Source of the DNA: CAZVRZ01 sp964629965
GTDB lineage: Bacteria > Chloroflexota > Anaerolineae > Anaerolineales > UBA4823
Assembly: GCA_964629965.1 (NCBI GenBank)
Contig: CAZVRZ010000143.1
Span: forward strand, 1-13,131
Direction of reading: 5' to 3'
Length of the DNA stretch: 13,131 bases
Under the pieces are notes generated by a model. The model ran no database searches. It had not been told where the DNA came from and worked only from the letters and a program-made list of their open reading frames with translations. How positions within the stretch are numbered: the stretch's first letter is position 1; the number at the start of each line of letters is the position of its first letter. The position numbers and the translations under genes are program-made. Positions 1 to 5,560 of this stretch are shown here, one piece after another.

Positions 1-9
1 CTGTTTCTT

Positions 10-912
10 TCACAGATTTTTCGCATGGTTATCCGCAACTTGTCCGGTAGTGAATAGCCTCGTATCATGATTCGCCATACCCAGAACTTGCCCGGCGACC
101 TTAAGGATCGTATTCAGGCTGACGGGGGGAAGCTCGATATCTTGCGATGCTTTCAATGCCAGGTATTCCTCAGATTTTGATCGAATGCCCATGTGTTTGC
201 ATACCAGGTAAGATATTGTTTCAGCCTCGATCTCAACCTGTGCATCCGATAAAAGGCTTCGTACTGGCATATTTCCTTCCTTTAGGGCACCCAGGTGCCC
301 TGAGTAAATATGTCCCAACTCGTGCACCAGGGTGGCATAGCGAGCGTTCGGAGCCAGTGCAGTGCTGATGTCGATTCGGAACGGGCATTTTATCACCTCC
401 CCTTTCTTTGTCGTTACCATCAGCGGAAAAACGAGTCTTTGAGCTGCTCCTGCTTGCAATGTTGAGAATTCCTTGTGGTTCATTACCAGGATACCGTCTT
501 TGAGTGCTCCGATTGCCGTCCGCTCAATGATTCTTGGGGGCACTTCGCCAATCGCAGCAAATGGATCGAGGAGCTTTTGTGGTAACGGGCGGCCCTCCGT
601 ATCTGCCAGGTCATAAACAAATGCTACTGGCCCCCTGGGAGCCAGGATTACCAGCGGGCGAGCATCTGGCTTGACCAGTCGACCGTGCCGCTTTTTCCAC
701 TGCCTGGTCGTGGCGACAAAAGAAACCTTTGGGTTTTGTACGTGCAGCAAGAAAGCATTATAAGGCGAATAGCGTGTGAATTTACCAATGAATTGAATCA
801 ACTCGAAATAGGCTTTGCTTCTGCGATAGGTGGCGACGCTGGCGAACAATTCATCAATCGCTTGCACATCTTCGTGAGGCCGATCATCCACGAGAAATTG
901 CTGTTGTGTCAT
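10..912 (-). CDS. ArdC/ImmA-IrrE-like zinc metallopeptidase
   Basis: Predicted cytoplasmic zinc peptidase of 300 aa. The N-terminal part (about residues 25-105), with the segment YSPYNAFLLHVQNP at 48-61 and FVYDLADTEG at 98-107, resembles the N-terminal domain of ArdC-type antirestriction proteins. The C-terminal part has the HExxH zinc motif (HELGH, 197-201) and a downstream EIEAETISYLVCKHMGI helix (227-243) that supplies the usual third Glu ligand of ImmA/IrrE peptidases. In known relatives (ImmA, IrrE) the peptidase cleaves a cognate repressor. It is the third gene of a minus-strand unit, 25 bp after the preceding stop. The ATG at 910-912 has only a weak A-rich Shine-Dalgarno (AAGAAA). No signal peptide or membrane segment is seen. 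The fold assignment is fairly secure; the substrate is unknown, and the DUF433 regulator two genes upstream is only a guess. Confidence 0.8.
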   Translation of the reverse strand: MTQQQFLVDDRPHEDVQAIDELFASVATYRRSKAYFELIQFIGKFTRYSPYNAFLLHVQNPKVSFVATTRQWKKRHGRLVKPDARPLVILAPRGPVAFVYDLADTEGRPLPQKLLDPFAAIGEVPPRIIERTAIGALKDGILVMNHKEFSTLQAGAAQRLVFPLMVTTKKGEVIKCPFRIDISTALAPNARYATLVHELGHIYSGHLGALKEGNMPVRSLLSDAQVEIEAETISYLVCKHMGIRSKSEEYLALKASQDIELPPVSLNTILKVAGQVLGMANHDTRLFTTGQVADNHAKNL

Positions 913-937
913 TTTCTTGCCCAGCCAATTACATTAA

Positions 938-1237
938 CTAATAATAGTGGTATAGATTATTCTCATTACAGAGCACATTACCCTGTTTATCCAACTCAAT
1001 ATCCACGAGAATTCGATAACAATCTTTCATATATCGCCGTTCAGCCTCCATCCTGCCCGGATCCAACCCGTCCGCACCCTTAATAAAATCAGATGACCAG
1101 ATTTCAAAACCCAGATCGTCATCAAAGATCAAGAAAACCTGAGAAACGGGTTGGCCACACAGACTTTCCTTGATGATAATGCCTTTTACCCGTTTACCGA
1201 TGATTTCTTCGAGAACATCTATACGCCAGTCGCTCAT
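938..1237 (-). CDS. Unrecognised 99-aa protein in the DUF433/peptidase unit
   Basis: A small soluble protein of 99 aa that I do not recognise. The start is the ATG at 1235-1237, preceded by a clear GGAG a few bases upstream; the open frame continues further upstream, but that extension overlaps the preceding gene and has no ribosome site. The N-terminus (MSDWRIDVLEEIIGKRVKGI) is helix then strand. The middle (VSQVFLIFDDDLGFEIWSSD) looks like paired beta strands with an acidic turn, and the tail ends in an unusual Tyr/His/Asn-rich YHYY. It has no transmembrane segment, no Cys pair and no recognisable nuclease motif such as PIN or RelE. It lies 13 bp after the DUF433 gene and 25 bp before the peptidase gene, so co-transcription is very likely. 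By position it could be the toxin, effector or adaptor of the unit; this is inference only. Confidence 0.75.
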   Translation of the reverse strand: MSDWRIDVLEEIIGKRVKGIIIKESLCGQPVSQVFLIFDDDLGFEIWSSDFIKGADGLDPGRMEAERRYMKDCYRILVDIELDKQGNVLCNENNLYHYY

Positions 1238-1250
1238 GGTGTATCTCCAT

Positions 1251-1646
1251 TCATTCTTTTTCTCTGTTACCGTGTTGTTCGCCCTCAATCTTCGCGTCGA
1301 TCTCCGTGCGGTGAGCGTCATAGAACGATAATGCTTCGCTGACCTGCCGTGGAGACAGGCCGTATTCGCCGGCGATGTGTTCCAAATTGTAGCCCTGCCG
1401 CTTTTCCAGCACCAGGGTTTGAACTGGGATGCCTGCCCCGCGCAGCACCGGAATTGGTTGCCCTGTCGCGCCGCGTTGGTAGGTTACTCGCGCAAAGTGT
1501 GGATCGTCCAACCCGCTGCGCAGTTCGCCGACCTTTTCAGCCACTGCCCACAGTATGAATTGATTGAGCGAGATGCCCTGTTCTTCTGCCAGTCGTTCTG
1601 CCTGCAGCTTGAGTTCGGTGGGTAAATTCAATGCATATCGAGCCAT
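1251..1646 (-). CDS. Ribbon-helix-helix + DUF433 antitoxin-like regulator
   Basis: A 131-aa protein with two parts. Residues 1-42 (YALNLPTELKLQAERLAEE, then GISLNQFILWAV) fit a HicB/Arc-type ribbon-helix-helix DNA-binding domain: a short beta strand followed by two helices. Residues about 66-117 (PVLRGAGIPVQTLV, then EHIAGEYGLSPRQVSEALSFYD) fit DUF433, a small helix-turn-helix-like domain common in antitoxins. The tail is charged. The start is the ATG at 1644-1646, with AAAGGA 8 bases upstream; a longer frame reaches 1736 but would begin upstream of the predicted promoter. DUF433 proteins are commonly paired with PIN-like DUF5615 toxins, but the gene 13 bp downstream is not of that type. The promoter holds a palindrome suited to a dimeric RHH protein, so negative autoregulation is likely. 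Confidence 0.82.
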   Translation of the reverse strand: MARYALNLPTELKLQAERLAEEQGISLNQFILWAVAEKVGELRSGLDDPHFARVTYQRGATGQPIPVLRGAGIPVQTLVLEKRQGYNLEHIAGEYGLSPRQVSEALSFYDAHRTEIDAKIEGEQHGNREKE

Positions 1647-1668
1647 AGACCATTCCTTTCTGCTTATA

Positions 1669-1696
1669 ACATCATATACCACATCGTATACGATGT
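1669..1696. promoter_or_regulatory. Putative autoregulatory operator: 16-bp palindrome plus extra half-site
   Basis: ACATCGTATACGATGT at 1681-1696 is a perfect palindrome located between the -35 and -10 boxes. A further copy of the half-site, ACATCATATA at 1669-1678, lies exactly 12 bp from the palindrome's left arm (ACATCGTATA at 1681-1690) and covers the -10 box. Closely spaced half-sites suit cooperative binding of ribbon-helix-helix dimers, so the DUF433 protein encoded just downstream is the natural candidate repressor. The repeat is seen directly; the protein partner is inferred. Confidence 0.65.
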
Positions 1697-1699
1697 CAA
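1671..1699 (-). promoter_or_regulatory. Sigma-70-type promoter of the three-gene minus-strand unit
   Basis: Read on the minus strand, TTGACA (1694-1699) is followed by exactly 17 bases and then TATGAT (1671-1676), a near-consensus housekeeping promoter. Transcription would start near 1664, giving a leader of about 18 bases before the ATG at 1646, which still contains the AAAGGA ribosome site. This also supports the shorter start chosen for the DUF433 gene. Confidence 0.8.
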
Positions 1700-1812
1700 T
1701 AGTCAATTTTGCCATGCTGCGAAACCCTGCCGGCAAGTAAAATCTAAATGCGTTTATCCTGGCCAGGTGCGCAGGGCATTAACATTCTCATCTGAGTGGG
1801 GAGAAAAAAAGA

Positions 1813-1864
1813 GGTCTTCTTCGGTATACTTGTTGCGCTCAAACATCAAGAACCGGAGAAGACC
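1813..1864 (+). promoter_or_regulatory. Transposase-leader hairpin covering the ribosome binding site
   Basis: GGTCTTCTTCGGT (1813-1825) and ACCGGAGAAGACC (1852-1864) can pair over 13 bp in RNA, with one G-U pair. The right arm contains the GGAGAA ribosome site of the transposase. A transcript entering from outside would carry both arms and mask translation; one started between the arms would not. Such protection against read-through is known for several IS families; its operation here is inferred. Confidence 0.6.
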
Positions 1865-1867
1865 AAA

Positions 1868-2278
1868 ATGGATTATATCAGTCAGGCCCCCAAACGAGAT
1901 ATAGATGAGAACGGGTTGATCTTTGCGACCGACAGTTTGTACGAATATCTGCGAAAAATAACGGATACCCGGCAGCCGAAGGGCAAGCGGTATGCGTTGG
2001 CAACGCTGTTGTTGATCATGGTACTGGCGAAAATGTGTGGAGAGGATAAGCCGAGTGGGATATGCGATTGGGTAGGGAAGCGGGTGCGCTTACTGAGAGA
2101 GATGAAAATCTTGAAGCGGCCCCAAGCGCCCAGTCACATGACGTATCGGCGGGTGTTGCAACAGATTGTCCCGGTGGATGAATGGGATAAGCTGCTACAC
2201 GACTATCATCAGCAGCGTCTGAAAACTGAGAAAGAGATCGTCATTACGATTGATGGAAAGACTGTGGTGGACCCATAA
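1868..2278 (+). pseudogene. Truncated ISAs1-family transposase (N-terminal part)
   Basis: 136 residues remain of a protein usually well over 300 aa. The sequence from SLYEYLRKITDTRQPKGKRY through RRVLQQIVP matches the DDE_Tnp_1-associated N-terminal domain of ISAs1/H-repeat transposases, and ITIDGKTV near the end is the start of the catalytic domain, whose Asp is normally the first DDE residue. In the family this is followed by a segment like RGS/RGT; here the frame runs into VDP and stops inside the 36-bp palindrome. The other catalytic residues are missing. The ATG at 1868 has GGAGAA at 1855-1860 as ribosome site; an upstream GTG at 1796 is in frame, but it would place coding sequence across the regulatory hairpin. 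Non-functional as a transposase. Confidence 0.82.
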
Positions 2279-2298
2279 AATTTTATGGGTCCACCACA
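2263..2298. repeat. Perfect 36-bp palindrome at the transposase breakpoint
   Basis: The left arm TGTGGTGGACCCATAAAA (2263-2280) is followed at once by its exact reverse complement with no spacer. The transposase stop codon (TAA, 2276-2278) lies inside it, and recognisable IS sequence ends here. It has no following T-tract, so it does not look like an ordinary terminator. It may be two terminal repeats left back to back after internal deletion of an element, a fold-back repair scar, or an assembly join. Confidence 0.9.
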
Positions 2299-2530
2299 CA
2301 CCACACACGTCACCCCTTCTCCCATCTCGACTGCTGACACCTCCCCCCGATTCGTTCCTCTTCGTTTCATTCGTTCCTCTTTTTTGCCATCTAAACGTGC
2401 TTGCGCCGCCAGTTCTGCCCTACCAGCCCGCAGGGCTTTCAGGATTTGAGCCTTTATCCCGGCTTCCCTCCCCCTCTATCATCTCATCTGTTAGAATATG
2501 AGCCCAAATCTTTATTACAAGGATATGCCC
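2299..2530. other. Noncoding CT-rich spacer with a short direct repeat
   Basis: No supported gene is seen between the palindrome and the phosphotransferase start. The plus strand is strongly pyrimidine-rich. ATTCGTTCCTCTT occurs twice, at 2350-2362 and 2369-2381 (19 bp apart). TAGAAT at 2492-2497 could serve as a -10 box for the downstream gene, but I see no convincing -35 box at the right distance. Confidence 0.5.
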
Positions 2531-3541
2531 ATGATTCCTGTTCCCTTGGCTATTTTGAAACAGTTCGCCGCATTGTACGGAACCGAATCCACCCACCTGG
2601 TTCATTTTGGCGGCGGGCGTGATGATTCGGACGGCGTCCTTTATGCCTATCCCTACCAGGATCGCCGCCGCCTGTTAAAGATCATGGCTTTGTCGGCCGA
2701 AAACCCGCGCCTGGCTTTGCTCCACCTGGAAGAGCGCCTGCGCTTTATGGAATTCCTGGGCGAAAAAGGTGCTCCGGTTGTTTTTCCACAGCTTTCGCCG
2801 CAGGGTAATCTCTACGAATCGCTCCTGGATGTTTCTCACACCTGGGTGGGGTATTGCATGGAGCTTGTGCCGGGCAGGAGTATGCGTTTCAATACCTGGA
2901 AGCCAGATTTCTTTCGCCGCTGGGGTCGTTTGATCGGGCGGCTGCATCGCCTGGCGCAAGAATACCCTTCCTGGCAATCTTGCCTCGACCCTCAGACGGG
3001 CGCAGAATTTCTCACCTGGCGTGAAGAGTGGCAGGGTTTCTACCAGTGGTGCCCGGATGAGGAAGTCAAGCAAAAATGGGCCGAGATCGGGCAGCGCCTG
3101 GAGTCGTTCCCGATTGCTCGGAATGTGTATGGTTTTATTCATAACGATCCTCATCTAATGAACCTGCTCATCCAGGGCCGCCGCCTGACCCTGCTTGATT
3201 TCGACGTTGCCAACCACCACTGGTTCATCAATGATATTGCCATTGCCTGCCAGAGCACCCTGTTTGCTATGACCGGCGGCATGGAGCGACCGCTGCAGGA
3301 CCGGGCGAAGCTGCTCGAATTCCTGGCGCTGTTCATGGCTGGTTACCGGCAGGAGAACGATTTACCGGCTGAGTGGCTGGATCACTTGGATACCTTCATT
3401 GCGTATCGGCGTATTTTATTGTTCACCGTTATGCATGGCTGGATCCAGTCGCAGCCCGCCCAGTATGCCTCCTGGAAGAAGATGATCTTGACCCAGCCGG
3501 AGCTGGCTGGGGCGCTCGCGGCCGCCTTACAATCTACCTGA
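2531..3541 (+). CDS. Aminoglycoside phosphotransferase-fold kinase
   Basis: A 336-aa soluble protein of the APH/choline-kinase-like small-molecule kinase superfamily. The catalytic loop is HNDPHLMNLL (residues 204-213), an H-x-D-(x4)-N Brenner motif with catalytic Asp206 and metal-binding Asn211. It is followed by LLDFDVAN (221-228), whose DFD replaces the kinase DFG. A candidate ATP-binding Lys lies in RLLKIMAL (about residue 50). The substrate cannot be read from sequence; aminoglycosides, homoserine-like amino acids and sugars are all possible, and no resistance role should be assumed. I chose the ATG at 2531 because AAGGA (2519-2523) lies 7 bases upstream; in-frame ATGs at 2498 and 2525 lack a properly spaced site. 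The GNAT gene follows after 34 bp, so the two may be co-transcribed. Confidence 0.8.
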   Translation: MIPVPLAILKQFAALYGTESTHLVHFGGGRDDSDGVLYAYPYQDRRRLLKIMALSAENPRLALLHLEERLRFMEFLGEKGAPVVFPQLSPQGNLYESLLDVSHTWVGYCMELVPGRSMRFNTWKPDFFRRWGRLIGRLHRLAQEYPSWQSCLDPQTGAEFLTWREEWQGFYQWCPDEEVKQKWAEIGQRLESFPIARNVYGFIHNDPHLMNLLIQGRRLTLLDFDVANHHWFINDIAIACQSTLFAMTGGMERPLQDRAKLLEFLALFMAGYRQENDLPAEWLDHLDTFIAYRRILLFTVMHGWIQSQPAQYASWKKMILTQPELAGALAAALQST

Positions 3542-3575
3542 AATTAATACGGCGATATGAAAAGAAACAATTCCC

Positions 3576-4187
3576 ATGAATAAGATGCTCCTCGATATTC
3601 CCACCTCCTTTGAAAGTGAGCGCCTGCTGCTGCGCTCTTACCAGGCTGGTGACGGCGCAATGTACTTTGCCGTAGGCCAGCGTAACCGCCAGCACTTGCA
3701 ACCCTTTGAGTCTGGCAATGTGATCCTTACCATGCAAGATGAAGAACAGGGCGAAGCACTGGTGCGCCAGTTGGCTGCCGAATGGGTAGCTCGCAACTGC
3801 TTTTTCCTGGGCGCGTTTGATAAGAAGAGCGCAGAATTTGTCGCTCAAATCTATATCGGGCCGGTAGACTGGAATGTTCCCGAATTTGAGATCGGTTATT
3901 TCGTCGATCGAGATCATGAAGGGCAGGGCTATGTGACTGAGGCCGTGCGCGCCTCGCTGGCTTTTATCTTCAAATTCCTGGGCGCCCACCGGGTTCGCCT
4001 GGGATGCAGTGATCAGAACGTTCGCAGCTACCGGGTGGCGGAGCGTTGTGGTTTCGTGCGCGAAGCGCATTATCGAGAAAATAAACTTGGCCCAGGTGGT
4101 GTTCGCAGCGGCGAGTTCATCTATGGGATGTTGAAAAAAGAATTTGAACAGCAAAACGCGGATACCACCCGGGGGTCCGGTGCGTGA
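3576..4187 (+). CDS. RimJ/RimL-type GNAT N-acetyltransferase
   Basis: A 203-aa acetyl-CoA-dependent N-acetyltransferase. The N-terminal SERLLLRSYQAGDG (14-27) is the usual opening strand of the Acetyltransf_3/RimJ-RimL group. EIGYFVDRDHEGQGYVTEAV (105-124) contains the acetyl-CoA pyrophosphate loop, with the Q/R-x-x-G-x-G signature degenerate as HEGQGY. NVRSYRVAERCGFVRE (148-163) is the typical C-terminal helix in which Asn and Tyr help catalysis. Members acetylate ribosomal protein N-termini or small amines; the substrate here is unknown. The ribosome site is weak (A-rich), and an alternative ATG lies 9 bp downstream at 3585. It sits 34 bp after the phosphotransferase and probably shares its transcript. 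The last residues (NADTTRGSGA) are encoded partly by the terminator hairpin. Confidence 0.87.
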   Translation: MNKMLLDIPTSFESERLLLRSYQAGDGAMYFAVGQRNRQHLQPFESGNVILTMQDEEQGEALVRQLAAEWVARNCFFLGAFDKKSAEFVAQIYIGPVDWNVPEFEIGYFVDRDHEGQGYVTEAVRASLAFIFKFLGAHRVRLGCSDQNVRSYRVAERCGFVREAHYRENKLGPGGVRSGEFIYGMLKKEFEQQNADTTRGSGA

Positions 4188-4193
4188 TTTTTT
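4166..4193 (+). terminator. Rho-independent terminator overlapping the GNAT stop codon
   Basis: CACCCGG (4166-4172) pairs with CCGGTG (4177-4182) around a short GGGT loop with one bulged C. The TTTTTT run at 4188-4193 follows five bases later. The hairpin lies within the last codons of the acetyltransferase gene, and the stop TGA (4185-4187) abuts the T-tract. Confidence 0.6.
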
Positions 4194-4205
4194 CAGTCGG
4201 TCGAT

Positions 4206-4234
4206 TTGGATTTTACATGCTCCCTTGGTATAAT
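4206..4234 (+). promoter_or_regulatory. Promoter of the kinase operon
   Basis: A perfect TATAAT at 4229-4234 is preceded, with a 17-bp spacer, by TTGGAT at 4206-4211 (a partial -35 match). Transcription would begin near 4241, leaving a leader of about 110 bases before the receiver-kinase start. That leader holds only short inverted repeats, such as CTCAA/TTGAG at 4263-4279, and no riboswitch I recognise. Confidence 0.65.
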
Positions 4235-4353
4235 GAATGCTCCGGAGTGAATGTAATTCCTGCTCAATAATGTGTTGAGAACCTGTCTATGTCCTGGGCT
4301 GTGGTCCTTTGGGACTTCGTTGGGTTCAAATCATGACTGAAAAGAGGATTGAA

Positions 4354-5550
4354 ATGAAACAATCCACTATCTTACTGGTCGATGATAACCCTATGAATCT
4401 GGGTGTTCTGGCAGATTATCTTGAAAGCCAGAACTTTGTGATCCTGGTAGCCCGGGATGGCGAAAGCGCCCTGGAAAAGGCAGCCTATGCTTTGCCCGAT
4501 ATCATCTTATTGGATGTGATGATGCCTGGGCTCGATGGCTTTGAGACCTGTCGCCTCCTGAAAGAAAATGAGCTCACTCAGAAGATTCCTGTGATCTTTA
4601 TGACTGCGTTGGCTGAAACGACTGATAAAGTGCGCGGTTTCAATGCTGGCGCGGTGGATTATGTAACCAAGCCTTTGCAGCAAGATGAGGTGTTGGCGCG
4701 TGTGAATACGCACCTGCGCCTGCGCGAATTGACCGATCACCTGGAAACGCTCGTGCAACAGCGCACGGCGGAGTTAGACGCAGCCTATCACCGCCTGGAA
4801 CGCCTGGATCGCGCTAAGTCTGATTTTATTACGGTCATTTCTCACGAATTGCGGACGCCTCTAACGATCATTGATGGTTACACCCAACTGTTGCGCGCCT
4901 ATCCTGAGATTTCTGGTCACGCCGAATTACAAGAGCGAGTCACGGGCATTTTGCGCGGAACGCAGCGAATGCTGGAAATCATTAACCTGATCATGGAAGC
5001 AACGCGCATCGATCAGGGCAGTACGCCTATCCATACTGCCAAAGTAACCCCATTTGAGTTATACTTGCAGGCCCGCATGACATACAATTCTGCACTGCGT
5101 GAGCGCAATATCTCCATTACTCCGGAAAATGTGCAGGAATTACCTGAGATCGAGGCCGATCCTAACCAAATCACTCGTGTGTTAACCCACTTGCTTGGTA
5201 ACGCCATCAAGTATACGCCCGATGGAGGCCAGGTTTTTGTTCGAGGCTGCCTGGTTTCCGATCTGGATGAACCTGCCCAGATTGAAATATCCATCCAGGA
5301 TTCGGGCATTGGAATTAACCCGGATGAACAGGATTTGGTTTTCGAAAAGTTTTATCATACTGGGCAAGCCAGCGCCCACTCGTCAGGTAAAACCAGTTTC
5401 AAGGCGGGCGGACCAGGCTTAGGATTGACCATTGCTCGCGGCATAGTTCTGGCTCACCATGGCAAGATATGGGTTGAAAGCCCAGGCTACAACGAGGAGA
5501 CTCTCCCAGGCAGCACCTTCCACGTCCGTTTACCATTGAAGCAACCCTGA
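4354..5550 (+). CDS. Receiver-histidine kinase (soluble response regulator/sensor kinase)
   Basis: A 398-aa cytoplasmic protein with a receiver domain fused in front of a histidine kinase. Receiver (about 3-122): acidic pair Asp10/Asp11 in LLVDDN, phosphoacceptor Asp54 in ILLDVMMPG, Thr84, and Lys106 in VTKPL. A coiled-coil linker (about 125-155) leads to the HisKA domain with His164 in VISHELRTPL. The ATPase domain has its N box around Asn283 (HLLGNAIKYTPDGG), G1 at Asp316 (DSGIG), an F box (VFEKFYH) and G2 at 352-358 (GGPGLGL). All catalytic residues are present, so it should autophosphorylate, and its receiver should accept phosphate from another kinase, possibly the one encoded 10 bp downstream. 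The start is the ATG at 4354, with AGAGGA five bases upstream; an in-frame ATG at 4333 is less well placed. There are no membrane segments. Confidence 0.92.
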   Translation: MKQSTILLVDDNPMNLGVLADYLESQNFVILVARDGESALEKAAYALPDIILLDVMMPGLDGFETCRLLKENELTQKIPVIFMTALAETTDKVRGFNAGAVDYVTKPLQQDEVLARVNTHLRLRELTDHLETLVQQRTAELDAAYHRLERLDRAKSDFITVISHELRTPLTIIDGYTQLLRAYPEISGHAELQERVTGILRGTQRMLEIINLIMEATRIDQGSTPIHTAKVTPFELYLQARMTYNSALRERNISITPENVQELPEIEADPNQITRVLTHLLGNAIKYTPDGGQVFVRGCLVSDLDEPAQIEISIQDSGIGINPDEQDLVFEKFYHTGQASAHSSGKTSFKAGGPGLGLTIARGIVLAHHGKIWVESPGYNEETLPGSTFHVRLPLKQP

Positions 5551-5560
5551 AGGCGGCGTT

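Larger units (their letters stand above)
1772..2298 (+). mobile_element. ISAs1-family insertion sequence remnant (5' part only)
   Basis: The segment contains the leader and the first third of an ISAs1-family transposase. A possible left end is CAGGGCATTAACATTCTC at 1772-1789, because ISAs1-type ends often begin CAGGG; this is weak, since no matching inverted copy is found downstream. The right boundary of recognisable IS sequence is the 36-bp palindrome at 2263-2298, after which the sequence becomes CT-rich and unrelated. No target-site duplication is visible. The element is a dead relic unable to encode an active transposase. Confidence 0.65.

Noticed and set aside
685..1083. 132-codon plus-strand open frame
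   Set aside because: It is antisense to the peptidase and the 99-aa gene, has no ribosome site, and its composition looks like a shadow; the minus-strand genes have real domain motifs.
1238..1321. N-terminal extension of the 99-aa protein
   Set aside because: It would overlap the end of the DUF433 gene and gives an Arg-rich segment without a ribosome site; GGAG precedes the ATG at 1237.
1647..1736. N-terminal extension of the DUF433 protein
   Set aside because: It would translate through the promoter and palindrome; the ATG at 1646 has a proper ribosome site and starts the RHH domain correctly.
2263..2298. Reading the palindrome as a rho-independent terminator
   Set aside because: There is no T-tract after the stem, and the structure has no loop; it sits at a homology breakpoint, which better suggests a rearrangement scar.
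2531..3541. Calling the APH-fold gene an aminoglycoside resistance gene
   Set aside because: Only the general fold and catalytic motif are seen; the superfamily covers many substrates and no resistance-specific signature is visible.
3534..4154. 206-codon minus-strand open frame
   Set aside because: It lies fully opposite the GNAT gene, which has clear family motifs; the antisense translation shows no domain.
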